Assembly: GCA_030834905.1 (NCBI GenBank)
Contig: JAUQWZ010000044.1
Span: forward strand, 1-64,000
Origin: Aggregatilineales bacterium
GTDB taxonomy: Bacteria; Chloroflexota; Anaerolineae; Aggregatilineales; Phototrophicaceae
DNA: 64,000 bases
Reading direction: 5' to 3'
The notes below the pieces were generated by a model that had not been told where the DNA came from, did not search any database, and saw only the letters and a list, made by a program, of their open reading frames with translations. The position numbers and the translations under genes are program-made. Below are positions 1-8,419 of the stretch, in pieces (positions within the stretch are counted from its first letter, which is position 1; the number at the start of each line of letters is the position of its first letter).

Positions 1-307
1 TCGCCAGCTTGTTAAAGAACCGCTGGTACGCATCGTCAATGCGCCTGCACACATCCTGACACGCCTGCGAGTGCAAACCACGCCACAAGACGAAGCGCTG
101 TGTCTTGCGGAGCTTGAGGACGTGTTTGTTCATCTGGTGCAACGTGAAGTACTTTCCAGTGAGACGGTAGTAGCGTTTCTGGAGCGCGATGAAGTGATTC
201 CAGACCGTAGACGCAACAAACAGCTTGTGCCGCAGCTTCCGATCTTTCTTGTCAGCGCGGTACAGTCTGTACTTGTACATCTTACGAACGGTGATAGAAT
301 CACTCAT
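1..307 (-). CDS. tnpB: TnpB-like protein (IS200/IS605 OrfB), N-terminal part, runs off the left edge
   Basis: Reading the minus strand from the ATG at 307 gives an open frame to the window edge, about 102 residues with no stop. It contains the N-terminal pattern of TnpB/OrfB proteins: MYKYRLYRADKKDRKLRHKL, then a segment with TVWNHFIALQKRYY, then LHSQACQDVCRRIDDAYQRFF, which matches the usual RNA-guided nuclease start (tyrosine/arginine-rich strand, then helices ending in the AYxxFF signature). TnpB proteins are RNA-guided DNA nucleases carried by IS200/IS605 and IS1341-type elements. No TnpA gene is visible upstream of it, so this looks like a TnpB-only element. The catalytic RuvC part lies outside the window, so activity cannot be judged. 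Confidence 0.85.
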   Translation of the reverse strand, partial: MSDSITVRKMYKYRLYRADKKDRKLRHKLFVASTVWNHFIALQKRYYRLTGKYFTLHQMNKHVLKLRKTQRFVLWRGLHSQACQDVCRRIDDAYQRFFNKLA

Positions 308-455
308 GCTTTCGGCGCTCCATTCGCCGGAGGCGTGGGTAGGTGTTTCCGCATCTGCCCACAACCTCTATGTATAGCCGATCTTCTCTATCAACACAAG
401 AACAAACGTGCGCTTTCATCCACGCGCTAAAGCACGAGGTTTTCCCGCGCCGGAG
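1..455 (-). mobile_element. IS200/IS605 (IS1341-type) element, left-hand part
   Basis: The tnpB gene and about 150 bases upstream of it form the visible part of the element. A possible imperfect stem-loop lies near 408-435 (CGTGC...GCACG arms around a TTT/AAA pair), as is common at subterminal ends of this family. The right boundary at about 455 is inferred, because recognisable dinD coding sequence starts there. Exact ends cannot be set without the other side of the element. Confidence 0.5.
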
Positions 456-605
456 AGCTATAAAATGGTTGCCATCGGCTCGGATGCGAAACGCGAAGTT
501 GAGGATATGCGCCTCTCGCGCTACGCCTGCTACCTTGTAGTGCAGAATGCCGATCCTGCCAAAGAAGTTATCGCACTTGATCAGAGTTACTTCATAGAGC
601 AAACG
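456..605 (+). pseudogene. dinD: dinD remnant (DNA damage-inducible protein D fragment)
   Basis: About 50 codons on the plus strand read YKMVAIGSDAKREVEDMRL followed by SRYACYLVVQNADPAKEVIA and then LDQSYFIEQT. From memory, E. coli DinD has the closely similar stretch KIGSNAKRALKDIVLSRYAC and then YLVVQNGDPAKPVIAAGQTYF. DinD is an SOS-regulated protein that affects RecA function. The match begins abruptly next to the TnpB element and stops abruptly just before the 3' end of the ABC permease gene, so both ends are missing. The frame continues to 767 but loses all similarity after about 605. The protein is surely non-functional here. Confidence 0.75.
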
Positions 606-637
606 TGGGTTTCATGTTTCCCTGGCGACGTCACGAT

Positions 638-1477
638 TCATCCCTTGATTGCGCCGGAGGTCAAGCCCGCGACGATCTGCCGCTGGAAAAACATGAACAT
701 GATCAGCGGCGGAATGGTGATCACCAGCACATTGGCGAACAGCAGGTGCCACTGTGACGAAAACTGACTGATGTAGCTGTACATGGTAAGCTGAACGGTC
801 ACGTTTTCTCTGCCGGGGAGGAAGTACAGCGGTCCGGTGAAGTCATTGTAAATGGTGACCGACGACACCACGATCACGGTGATGATGGCAGGGCGCAGCA
901 GCGGCAGGATCACCCGGAAGTAGACCTGAAGCGGCGATGCGCCGTCGATGATGGCGGCTTCGTCGATTTCGCGCGGGATGCTTGCCATAAACGCGCGCAG
1001 GGTGATCGTCGCAAACGGCAGCGTGAAGGCGACCTGCACCATGATCAAGCCCAACAGCGTCCGGTACAGCCCGATCTCTTGTAAGAGGAAAATGGTTGGG
1101 ACGACGGCGGGCGGGATGATCAGCCCCGCGAGGATAATCGAACTGGCGAGCGATGCCATCCGATCCTTGCGCCGCTGCATCACGAACGCGACCGCTGACG
1201 ACAGCAGCACGATCAGCGTGATCGATCCGACAGTGATAATCAGGCTGTTCCACATGGCGAGAAACATACGCCGGTCACCGAACTCCAGGACAGCGCTGAT
1301 ATTCTCCAGCAATAGAAACTGCGACGGCGGCGAAAATTCGAACTGCGCTGCTTCCGGTCCGGTTTTGGCGGCAGTCAGCACGATAAAGATGAATGGCACG
1401 ACAAAGATCGCGCTGATCACGAGCAGCGAGACGGCATCGAGCCAGAAACCGGCGATGAATTTGCGAATCGTCGTCAT
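638..1477 (-). CDS. Carbohydrate ABC transporter permease, MalG type
   Basis: This 279-residue membrane protein has about six hydrophobic segments and the EAA loop typical of MalG-type permeases (EAAIIDGASPLQVYFRVILP, roughly residues 178-197), which contacts the ATPase. The C-terminus VAGLTSGAIKG is also characteristic of this subfamily. It is the last gene of the operon and overlaps the upstream permease gene by 4 bases (ATGA), so the two are translationally coupled. It would form a heterodimeric channel with the 1474-2358 product and import a sugar or oligosaccharide delivered by the 2444-3721 binding protein. No ATPase gene is nearby, so a shared ATPase encoded elsewhere is implied. The substrate is probably a rhamnose-containing sugar, judged only from the adjacent GH78 gene. 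Confidence 0.9.
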   Translation of the reverse strand: MTTIRKFIAGFWLDAVSLLVISAIFVVPFIFIVLTAAKTGPEAAQFEFSPPSQFLLLENISAVLEFGDRRMFLAMWNSLIITVGSITLIVLLSSAVAFVMQRRKDRMASLASSIILAGLIIPPAVVPTIFLLQEIGLYRTLLGLIMVQVAFTLPFATITLRAFMASIPREIDEAAIIDGASPLQVYFRVILPLLRPAIITVIVVSSVTIYNDFTGPLYFLPGRENVTVQLTMYSYISQFSSQWHLLFANVLVITIPPLIMFMFFQRQIVAGLTSGAIKG

Positions 1478-2358
1478 AGCTCCTCAAGCTCTCTGCGGTT
1501 GAAGAAGCGCATCAGCGGGTACACGATGATTGTGACGAGAATGAAGAGGATCACGTTTCCGGCGGTCGAAAGCCCGTAAAAGCCCGCCTGATACTGCTTG
1601 AAGATCACCGAGGTCAGCACGTCCGAGGCGAAGCCGGGACCGCCGCGCGTCATCGTCCAGATCAGGTCGAACGTGCGCAGCCCGCCGATGAACGAGAGCA
1701 GGATGACCGTGAACGCGGCATTGCGCGAAAGCGGCAGGATCACGTAGCGGAATTTGACCCACGCGCCGCCTTCCAGTCGTGCCGCCTCGAAATAGTCGTT
1801 GGGGATGGAGAGAATTCCTGAGATGAACAGGACTGTCGCAATTCCCAAGCCTTTCCAGACATCGACCAGTGCCACCGAGATCAGCGCCAGGCTGGGGTTG
1901 CCGAGCCAGTCCGGCGCGCCAAGGCTGAGAGCGCGCAGCACCGTATTGATCAGCCCCTGTGAAGGCTGCATCAGTACGCTAAAGGTGATGCCGACGGCAA
2001 CCGTACTGACCAGTACGGGAAAGAAGATGATGCCGCGCAGCAGACTCTTGAGGTGCAGGCGCGAGGTGAGCAGAATCGCCAGCGGCAGCGAAATAATCAC
2101 CTTGAGTCCGCTGGTCATCACGGCATAAATGGCGGTGTTGCGCAAACCCGCCGTAAGCTGAGGATCCTGAAAGAAGCGAACGTAATTATCAAAACCAATA
2201 TAGGTTGCGTCAAACAGCGTCCAGCGCGTCATGCTGAAGTAAAACGCCGCCAGGGTGGGGACGAGGAAGAACACCCCGAACACAATCGCCGCCGGAAGAT
2301 AAAACCAATGAGGGTATGTTCTGAGAACAGACTTGGGGCGCAGGTCGTGGTTCATCAT
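1474..2358 (-). CDS. Carbohydrate ABC transporter permease, MalF/UgpA type
   Basis: This 294-residue protein has six predicted membrane helices and the EAA motif (EAARLEGGAWVKFRYVILP, about residues 203-221). The N-terminus fits the MalF/UgpA family of inner-membrane subunits of sugar importers. It lies between the binding-protein gene (86 bases upstream, separated by a strong stem-loop at 2401-2431) and the second permease gene, with which it shares an ATGA overlap. Two adjacent ATG codons at 2358 and 2355 are possible starts. Regulation is probably through the LacI-type protein encoded at 3808-4827 in the same direction. Confidence 0.9.
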   Translation of the reverse strand: MMNHDLRPKSVLRTYPHWFYLPAAIVFGVFFLVPTLAAFYFSMTRWTLFDATYIGFDNYVRFFQDPQLTAGLRNTAIYAVMTSGLKVIISLPLAILLTSRLHLKSLLRGIIFFPVLVSTVAVGITFSVLMQPSQGLINTVLRALSLGAPDWLGNPSLALISVALVDVWKGLGIATVLFISGILSIPNDYFEAARLEGGAWVKFRYVILPLSRNAAFTVILLSFIGGLRTFDLIWTMTRGGPGFASDVLTSVIFKQYQAGFYGLSTAGNVILFILVTIIVYPLMRFFNRRELEEL

Positions 2359-2400
2359 GCCTCTTTAGGATTTGTGTGCAGACATGCTGCCATTTATCAA

Positions 2401-2431
2401 AGCGGGGCGGCTTGTTGAAAACCGCCCCGCC
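2401..2431 (-). promoter_or_regulatory. Intercistronic stem-loop between binding-protein and permease genes
   Basis: A GC-rich inverted repeat (arms GCGGGGCGG and CCGCCCCGC, 2402-2410 and 2422-2430) lies just after the binding-protein gene. It has no long T-run after it on the minus strand. Such hairpins in sugar ABC operons are known to stabilise the upstream mRNA or to cause partial termination, so that the binding protein is made in excess. The same arrangement occurs at 22219-22244. Confidence 0.7.
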
Positions 2432-2443
2432 CTGTGGCAAGGT

Positions 2444-3721
2444 TTACCAGCCGGGCAAGCCGAGCTGCTGCGCCTGACGTTCGACATCGAGGTCATAATT
2501 GGCGGCGGCTTCTTCGGGGGTCATCTGTCCCGTACCGACTGCCACGCAAAGCTGTTCGAGGTTCGGTCCCTTGATGGGGGACACGAATTCAAGCGCCGGA
2601 TACGACATGCCGCTGTCGATGTAGGCAGCGAGATCGCTCACGGCGGGCAGCACGTCATCGGGCAGGATCGAGCCTACGATGAGGTATGGTCCATTGGGGA
2701 CGACCTGTGCGTTGATGGCATCCACGCCTTCAACCGACGCGATGAAGCCGAGGAACTGAAGGGCAGCATCAAGCCTGGCACCGGTCGTCGTCTGCGGAAT
2801 ATAGGTGCCTGCCGGCATCCAGATGGTCGCGCCGTTGGCTTCGGCGCTGGTGCCGGGCTGCGCGAAGAAACCAATGTCGTTGACCTGATCGGGGAAGTTC
2901 TCGGCGATGGTGGACAGCGCGAACGTCAGCATCGGGTAGTGGGCGACTTCACCGTTTGCCAGCAGCTCCAAACCGGGTTCAAAGCGAGTGGTTGCGAAAT
3001 CTGGCTGCCACCAGCTCTCTTCAAAGCCCTGCTGCAAATACTGGAAGCCCGCCAGCGCCGCCGGGGTGGTGACGTACTTGGCTTCATTAGCGGTGTAAGC
3101 ATCCGCGAAACCGGGGACAGCCTGTTCGACATTGTAGTAGTCTGCCAGGACGAACAACTGCGCAGTCCACGTATCCCCGAAGGTCGCCAGCACCGGCGAA
3201 ATACCCGCTTCGAGCAGGGCGGCGTTGTTCGCGGCAAATTCTTCCCACGTCAGCGGCACGCTTAAGCCAAGTTCTTCGTAAACGCGCTTGTTGTAGAGGA
3301 TTCCGCCGCCCATCCCCGTACCGGTCGGCACGCCAAAAATTGCGTCGCCCTGTGAAACGGTTGGAAGGAACGATGCAACAATGTTGTCGATGAACGGTTG
3401 ATCGGACAGATCGACGAGCGTTTGCGCTGGGTTGAGCGCCTGAAGCAGTGAGCCGGAGTTATAGAAGAAAATATCCGTCATATCGTCGGTCGCAAGGCGT
3501 GTCTTGACGATGTTATCGCCTTCCGTCCCGCCGGGTCGGCTTTCAATGGTGATGCTGATGTTCGGGTTCTGCGCCACGAACGCATCGATCAGCGCTTGCG
3601 CCGTATCCTGACTATTTTGACTTTCGTCCACCAGATAAGTGAGCGAAACCGACTCTTGCGCGGAGACTGCCGAAATGCTCAGCGCCATTAAAAGAACAAC
3701 AAAAAGAGCCAACCTTTTCAT
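2444..3721 (-). CDS. Extracellular sugar-binding protein of ABC importer
   Basis: The product is 425 residues long when started at the ATG at 3721, which is preceded by a good GGAG ribosome site; a longer frame starting at 3757 lacks one. A signal peptide is clear (MKRLALFVVLLMALSISAVSA, cut before QES). The mature part has the layout of family 1 solute-binding proteins (MalE-like): NPNISITIE near the N-terminus, an ILYNKRVYEELGL segment that is nearly diagnostic, and a VPTGTGMGG loop. It captures a sugar outside the membrane and hands it to the permeases encoded at 638-2358. It follows the LacI gene and precedes the permease genes, all in one direction. Confidence 0.92.
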   Translation of the reverse strand: MKRLALFVVLLMALSISAVSAQESVSLTYLVDESQNSQDTAQALIDAFVAQNPNISITIESRPGGTEGDNIVKTRLATDDMTDIFFYNSGSLLQALNPAQTLVDLSDQPFIDNIVASFLPTVSQGDAIFGVPTGTGMGGGILYNKRVYEELGLSVPLTWEEFAANNAALLEAGISPVLATFGDTWTAQLFVLADYYNVEQAVPGFADAYTANEAKYVTTPAALAGFQYLQQGFEESWWQPDFATTRFEPGLELLANGEVAHYPMLTFALSTIAENFPDQVNDIGFFAQPGTSAEANGATIWMPAGTYIPQTTTGARLDAALQFLGFIASVEGVDAINAQVVPNGPYLIVGSILPDDVLPAVSDLAAYIDSGMSYPALEFVSPIKGPNLEQLCVAVGTGQMTPEEAAANYDLDVERQAQQLGLPGW

Positions 3722-3755
3722 TTGCAATTCTCCTAATACTATTGATAAACATCCC

Positions 3756-3783
3756 AAAAGTCCCGACGTTTCGCCGGGGACTT
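3756..3783 (-). terminator. Stem-loop with T-run after the LacI gene
   Basis: On the minus strand, AAGTCCC and GGGACTT arms enclose a short GC-rich loop and are followed by TTTT. This is a rho-independent terminator shape located between the lacI-type gene and the binding-protein gene, with only about 35 bases left before the next start codon. It may be a partial terminator or an mRNA-processing site rather than a complete stop. Confidence 0.6.
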
Positions 3784-3807
3784 CTGTTCACGAAATTTAA
3801 GTGCCGC

Positions 3808-4827
3808 TTACGGCGCGCGTCCCGTCGATTCGCGGATTTGAAGCTGCCAACCACTGGTGATCACCTCGCGTGGGCGATCCGGGTCGGCAAGGCGCTTGAG
3901 CAGCAGACGCACCGCATCGCGCCCATTTTGTTCCGGGAGACCAGAAACTGTGGTCAAGCGCGGCACGCTGCAGCGGGTGAACGGAATATCGTCGAAGCCC
4001 GCAATCGAGACATCGTCTGGCACGCGCAGTTCCAGATCAGCGGCAGCGCGCAGCGATGCCATCGCCAGCAGGTCATTGATGGCGATCAGCGCGGTTGGGC
4101 GTTCAGGGCGGCTGAGCAGGTCGAGCGCGGCATGATAGCCGTCATCCATCCGTTCGCCGCATTGGAGGACGAGCTTTTCATCGTAGGACAGACCGGCGGT
4201 TTCCAGCGCGTCACGATAGGCGTTCAGGCGGTCAGTGCCCTGTGATTCGGCGGTGACACCGAACACGAAGCCGATGCGCTTATGTCCCATCTCGATCAGG
4301 TGCGCCATCAGCGCCTGTGTGCCTTCGCCGTAGCCCTGATGCACATAATCGAACTCAGAGGGCGTCGCAGTGATCTCGACAATCGGGTGATTTGAGTGGC
4401 GAAGTTGATTGGTCACTGGCTCGGAGAATTCTTTAAAGCCCATCAACAGGATCAAGCCATCAACGCGCTGTTCGGCAAGCTCGCGGATGCTCTGCGTCTG
4501 CTGTTCCGGCGTCAGCACGCTGTGCGAAAGCAGCAAACTGTAACCACATGCCTCGGCTTCGCTGGCGATGCCGAGCAGGATTTGCCAGAAGAAGGGATTT
4601 TCGTACATGGGCAGCAGCACGCCAATCGTCCTGGTTTCGCCGCTGCGGAGCGCCTGCGCGCGGGCGTCGATCTCATAGCCCAACTGCGCAATCGCATCTA
4701 AAACACGCCTGCGCGTTTCCGGCGAAATCGGGATGCGCTGGTCGGTTGGGTCGTTGAGCACGTAGGATACGGTCGCGCGGGAAACTCCGGCGATACGCGC
4801 AACGTCAACTTGTGTTGGACGCTTCAT
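3808..4827 (-). CDS. LacI-family transcriptional regulator (first sugar locus)
   Basis: The 339-residue product starts with a textbook LacI helix-turn-helix and hinge: TQVDVARIAGVSRATVSYVL at residues 5-24 and a hinge near residues 46-60 (GYEIDARAQALRSG). The rest is a periplasmic-binding-protein-like effector domain with the usual TIGVLLP start and the AINDLLAMASLRAAADL and VPDDVSIAGFDDIPF blocks near residues 250-280. It would bind operator DNA and be released or engaged by a sugar. It heads the run of transporter genes on the minus strand and is divergent from the GH78 gene, so it probably controls both sides through the shared intergenic region 4828-5004. Confidence 0.93.
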   Translation of the reverse strand: MKRPTQVDVARIAGVSRATVSYVLNDPTDQRIPISPETRRRVLDAIAQLGYEIDARAQALRSGETRTIGVLLPMYENPFFWQILLGIASEAEACGYSLLLSHSVLTPEQQTQSIRELAEQRVDGLILLMGFKEFSEPVTNQLRHSNHPIVEITATPSEFDYVHQGYGEGTQALMAHLIEMGHKRIGFVFGVTAESQGTDRLNAYRDALETAGLSYDEKLVLQCGERMDDGYHAALDLLSRPERPTALIAINDLLAMASLRAAADLELRVPDDVSIAGFDDIPFTRCSVPRLTTVSGLPEQNGRDAVRLLLKRLADPDRPREVITSGWQLQIRESTGRAP

Positions 4828-4838
4828 AAAATTTCCAA

Positions 4839-4897
4839 AAGAACCGGTATAGTACTCAAACCAACATTTGACACGACTCAGCTTACTCGTGTAAATT
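4839..4897 (+). promoter_or_regulatory. Divergent promoter/operator region between lacI-type gene and rhamnosidase
   Basis: TTGACA at 4868-4873 and TAAATT at 4892-4897, 18 bases apart, make a plausible promoter for the rhamnosidase gene. An inverted repeat ACACGA-N10-TCGTGT (4871-4876 and 4887-4892) lies within it and could be an operator. A small ACCGGT-centred site near 4842-4850, just upstream of the regulator gene, is a second weak candidate. No matching copy was found elsewhere in the locus. Confidence 0.4.
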
Positions 4898-5004
4898 GAG
4901 CATATAGAGGCATTGAAGATTTGTCAAGTGGACTGAAAAGGTATTTATTCGTCTCCACTCACAAAGCCGCAGAAGCGCGCTTTTCACTTAAAGGAAGCCG
5001 ATAT

Positions 5005-7752
5005 ATGTCTGAAACAAAAATTACTCATCTGATTTGCGAATACCGTTCTAACCCGCTCGGCATTGATATTCAGCGCCCGCGTTTGGGCTGGCAGATGCGT
5101 ACCGACCGCATGGGAGCGCGGCAGATCGCCTATCAAATTCGCGCCGCCTCCAGCCTTGATCGGCTGAACGCGGGGCAGCCGGACGTGTGGGACAGCGGCA
5201 GGGTCGAAAGCGATCAGTCCATACACGTCGTCTACGGCGGTTCCGCGCTGCGATCACGCCAGCGCGTGTACTGGAATGTCACGGTGTGGGATGAAACCGG
5301 CGCAGCGTCCGTCAGCGAACCCGCATGGTTTGAAATGGGACTGCTGAATGCGAACGATTGGCAAGCGGAATGGATCGGCACAGCCTTTACTGGCGGGACC
5401 CGCAGCACTTTTCCGGTGCCGCAGCTTCGCAATAGCTTCGTCTTATCCGCCCCGGTGGCATCAGCGCGGTTGTATGTAACCGCATTGGGGCTGTTCGAAT
5501 GTTCGATCAACGGTCAGACGGTTGGTGAGGATGTATTCGCGCCAGGGTGGACAGATTATCACAAGCGCGTGCAGTACATCACCTATGATGTGACCGGACT
5601 GCTGCAACCGGGAGACAACGTCATCGGCGCGCTGCTGGGTGACGGGTGGGCGGTTGGATACATCAGTTGGCTGCATCGCCAGAATTACGTGGATCGTCCG
5701 CATTTTCTCGCGCAGCTCGAAATGGCGCTGGCAGATGGCACTACCCACACAATTGTCTCGGACGGATCATGGACGTACCAGTTCGGCGCGATCACTCACA
5801 GCGACATGATCATGGGTGAAGCCTCTGACGCCCGACGCGAAATGCCCGGTTGGGATACACCTGCCTTCGATGCGTCCGACTGGCTTCCAGTCGCCACATT
5901 CAAGCATCCAAATGTGCAGGTAGTGGCGCTCAACGGTCCAACCGTTCGCCGTATCCAGGAACTCACGCCGATCACTGCCCCAATCAACCGCCGCGCGATG
6001 GGGCGCAAGCGCTTCCTGTTCGACCTCGGTCAGAACATGGTCGGGCGTGTGCGTTTCAAGGGGAGCGCGCCCGCTGGAACGACGGTGATCATCCGCTTCG
6101 CCGAAATCCTCAACCCGGACGGATCGCCATATTACGCTAATCTTCGCTCGGCGCACGCGACCGATTACTACACCTTCAAAGGCGGCGGCGAAGAAATCTG
6201 GGAGTCGAAGTTCACGTTTCATGGTTTCCGTTATGTGGAAATTGAAGGCTACCCGAACGAGGTCACGCGCGAGACGATCACCGGGATCGTGCTGCACTCG
6301 CAGATGGATCAAACCGGATCGTTTGAGTGTTCCGATCCGCTGCTGAACCAGCTTCAGAAAAATATCGTGTGGGGGCAGAAAGGCAACTTTGTCGATGTAC
6401 CCACCGACTGCCCACAGCGAGATGAACGGCTTGGCTGGACGGGCGATATTCAGGTGTTCGCGCGGACGGCGACATTCAACATGAACGTCGCCTCGTTTAT
6501 GACGAAATGGGCGCGAGACTGCGACGACGCGCAAAATGCCGACGGCTCGATCCCTGCGGTGGTGCCGTATGCGACCGATGTTCCAACGGATGGCGGTCCG
6601 GCTTGGGCGGACGCGGCGATTATCTGCCCGTGGACAATTTATCTGTGCTACGGTGATACGCGCATCCTTGAGGAAAGCTACCCGACGATGACGCGCTTCA
6701 TGGACTTTTTGATCGCCAACAGCCCCGGTTATGTGCGCTGCGCCCCGGATTGGGAAGGCTGGCCCGGCTTCGGTGATTGGCTGTCGATCAATGCCAGCAC
6801 GCCGCGCGATCTGCTTGGGACAGCATTTTTGGCATATGACGCAGCGTTGATGGCGCAGATCGCCGAAATTCTGGGCAGGACAGAAGCGGCGGCACATTAT
6901 CGCCACCTGGCAGGTGAGGTCAAGACCGTTTTCGCCAACCGTTACCTGGTCGGCAGCACTGTTCCATCGGTTCAGGTGACGCCGTCAGAGCTTCGCCGTC
7001 AAATGGACGATGCCGACGCGCTTTCACGCGGGAATCTGGCGACAGTTGATTATGGCGATATTCCGTCACGAGTATTCAATACCGAACTGTTCGAGCCAAC
7101 GCAGACCGCGTATGTGCTGGCGCTCCATTTCGATCTGCTGCCGGACGACCTGCGCCCACTGGCGGCAGAAGAACTCGTCGCGGATATCGAACGGCGCGGG
7201 CTACACCTTTCGACCGGATTTGTGGGATCGCCGTATATCAACCATGTGTTGAGCCAGAACGGACAGTTACAGACCGCGTATCAACTGCTTCAGCAGACGA
7301 GCTGGCCCTCATGGTTATACGCGGTTACACAGGGCGCAACCACGATCTGGGAGCGCTGGGACGGCTGGACGCCGGAGCGCGGCTTTCAAACGCCGGATAT
7401 GAACTCGTTCAACCACTATGCCTATGGGGCAATCGGCGCGTGGCTGTACAGCACAGTGGCAGGCATTGAACTCGATCCGGCAGTGGCAGGGTATAAGCAT
7501 GTCTATCTTGCGCCCAAACCCGGCGGCGGCTTGGCATACGTCCGCGCCGCGCTTGAGACTCTGTATGGGCGCATCGAGTCGGCATGGACGATTGAAAACG
7601 GCAGGTTTGAGTACACGATTGCGATCCCGCCAAATACAAGCGCGACGGTGTCCCTGCCATGCGACGGACAGATCACGCTGAACGGTGAAGCAGCCAGCGG
7701 GTTAGTGCATCACGTCGGCGCGGGAACGTATCAGTTCATTGTTGGAGGATAG
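5005..7752 (+). CDS. Alpha-L-rhamnosidase, GH78
   Basis: The product is 915 residues from the ATG at 5005, which has an AAGGAAG ribosome site; the frame is open from a TTG at 4921 but without one. No signal peptide is seen, so the enzyme probably acts in the cytoplasm. Domain order fits GH78: N-terminal fibronectin-like and jelly-roll domains (about 1-330, including WGATRxx-like and FAPGWTDYHKRVQYITYDVT), a concanavalin-like domain containing FLFDLGQNMVGRVRF, then the (alpha/alpha)6 barrel with the catalytic signature DCPQRDERLGWTGDIQVF and, later, TTIWERWDGWTPERGF. A C-terminal beta domain starts near YKHVYLAPKPGG. It removes terminal L-rhamnose from oligosaccharides or glycosides, matching the divergent sugar importer. 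Confidence 0.94.
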   Translation: MSETKITHLICEYRSNPLGIDIQRPRLGWQMRTDRMGARQIAYQIRAASSLDRLNAGQPDVWDSGRVESDQSIHVVYGGSALRSRQRVYWNVTVWDETGAASVSEPAWFEMGLLNANDWQAEWIGTAFTGGTRSTFPVPQLRNSFVLSAPVASARLYVTALGLFECSINGQTVGEDVFAPGWTDYHKRVQYITYDVTGLLQPGDNVIGALLGDGWAVGYISWLHRQNYVDRPHFLAQLEMALADGTTHTIVSDGSWTYQFGAITHSDMIMGEASDARREMPGWDTPAFDASDWLPVATFKHPNVQVVALNGPTVRRIQELTPITAPINRRAMGRKRFLFDLGQNMVGRVRFKGSAPAGTTVIIRFAEILNPDGSPYYANLRSAHATDYYTFKGGGEEIWESKFTFHGFRYVEIEGYPNEVTRETITGIVLHSQMDQTGSFECSDPLLNQLQKNIVWGQKGNFVDVPTDCPQRDERLGWTGDIQVFARTATFNMNVASFMTKWARDCDDAQNADGSIPAVVPYATDVPTDGGPAWADAAIICPWTIYLCYGDTRILEESYPTMTRFMDFLIANSPGYVRCAPDWEGWPGFGDWLSINASTPRDLLGTAFLAYDAALMAQIAEILGRTEAAAHYRHLAGEVKTVFANRYLVGSTVPSVQVTPSELRRQMDDADALSRGNLATVDYGDIPSRVFNTELFEPTQTAYVLALHFDLLPDDLRPLAAEELVADIERRGLHLSTGFVGSPYINHVLSQNGQLQTAYQLLQQTSWPSWLYAVTQGATTIWERWDGWTPERGFQTPDMNSFNHYAYGAIGAWLYSTVAGIELDPAVAGYKHVYLAPKPGGGLAYVRAALETLYGRIESAWTIENGRFEYTIAIPPNTSATVSLPCDGQITLNGEAASGLVHHVGAGTYQFIVGG

Positions 7753-8161
7753 CGTAGACCATTGCTGTCATGACTCAATGAAGCTTGACCGCACCAAAGT
7801 CAAGTGTCGCAATTCAAATATATGAGTCATCCCGGAGTTTGCCACTGAAAAAAAGGTGTGGGGATGGCTCAATCACAATCGAGCAAGCGCAGCACGTAAA
7901 CGGTAAAGCGGTAGCGAGGCAGCTCGGTACCGCTTTCCGGTTCTATGGCAATAGTGACGCAAGAGCCATTCGCGAAGGAGCTGTGTTCACGTCCTTTGCC
8001 CATACGGGAGACGACCAGTCAGAGGGACGATTCATGGTCAGGAAGGTGCACAGGTAGGAAGAGTATGCCCGTGGTACACCAACAGCGCCGTCGCGCGTCC
8101 CAAATCTGACGCTGGTCGAGCGAGTGTTTACCGCGCGTCAATTTCCAGGCATTGCGACTCC
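7753..8161 (+). other. Gene-poor stretch with probable IS debris
   Basis: No convincing gene is present. A 90-codon open frame at 7785-8057 has no recognisable motif. In another frame, a short piece near 7836-7905 reads FATEKKVWGWLNHNR, which faintly resembles the GWLNxNRR segment of IS5-type transposases, but it is followed by stops. The next 80 bases hold a clearer IS3 fragment, so the whole stretch may be transposon debris. Confidence 0.35.
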
Positions 8162-8242
8162 GAGACGGGCAACCGTCAGCGGCGGCATTCGGCGCTGGGC
8201 TATCTCAGCCCTTCCGCCTTCGAGCAGCTTGCTTGCCCCTGA
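8162..8242 (+). pseudogene. IS3-family transposase OrfB, C-terminal remnant
   Basis: The frame reads GNRQRRHSALGYLSPSAFEQ and then LACP before a stop. This is the highly conserved C-terminal end of IS3-family DDE transposases (NRxRRHSALGYxSPxxFE). Upstream, a neighbouring frame reads NLTLVERVFTARQF, which resembles the preceding segment, so a frameshift separates them. About 20 bases downstream, GAATCGGGGTAAGGTCA resembles the terminal inverted repeats of that family. It is a dead fragment. Confidence 0.7.
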
Positions 8243-8331
8243 CATTTCCACCGTCCGTTGAATCGGGGTAAGGTCAGTCACCCGATGTACCCTGCATGGT
8301 GTCGCCCTCACTCTCCTACTGACTGATCCTT

Positions 8332-8353
8332 TGTACAGGGTAAATCCTGTACA
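8332..8353. promoter_or_regulatory. Inverted repeat TGTACAGG-N6-CCTGTACA
   Basis: This is a perfect inverted repeat with 8-base arms (8332-8339 and 8346-8353), 67 bases before the start codon of the secreted-protein gene. Its size and position suit an activator or repressor site. I find no second copy in the window, so the cognate protein is unknown. Confidence 0.5.
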
Positions 8354-8360
8354 TGGTTTA

Positions 8361-8380
8361 GTAGTTGTCAAAGCAACTAC
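8361..8380. promoter_or_regulatory. Operator GTAGTTG-N6-CAACTAC (copy 1)
   Basis: The perfect inverted repeat has arms at 8361-8367 and 8374-8380. The same arms with the same 6-base gap occur at 11586-11605 over the promoter of the TrmB-type regulator gene. It lies at the probable -35 region of the secreted-protein gene (TATAAA at 8385-8390 is a candidate -10). The shared sequence points to control by the TrmB-type protein. Confidence 0.7.
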
Positions 8381-8402
8381 GTTGTATAAAGAACACAACG
8401 TA
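8378..8402. promoter_or_regulatory. Inverted repeat TACGTTGT-N9-ACAACGTA
   Basis: A third perfect palindrome (arms 8378-8385 and 8395-8402) overlaps the end of the GTAGTTG operator and covers the candidate -10 and transcription start. It ends a few bases before the AGGAGAG ribosome site at 8407-8413. It could be a second binding site or an mRNA 5' hairpin. Confidence 0.5.
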
Positions 8403-8419
8403 CACCAGGAGAGACTATC

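Noticed and set aside
300..602. 100-codon frame on the minus strand
   Set aside because: It overlaps the TnpB start and is antisense to the dinD fragment; only the latter has family similarity.
5767..6906. 379-codon open frame on the minus strand
   Set aside because: It lies wholly inside the GH78 gene on the other strand and has no protein family features.
3808..7752. Second copy of an operator for the first LacI regulator
   Set aside because: Palindromes near 4842 and 4871 are weak and not repeated before the binding-protein gene, so no shared operator can be claimed.
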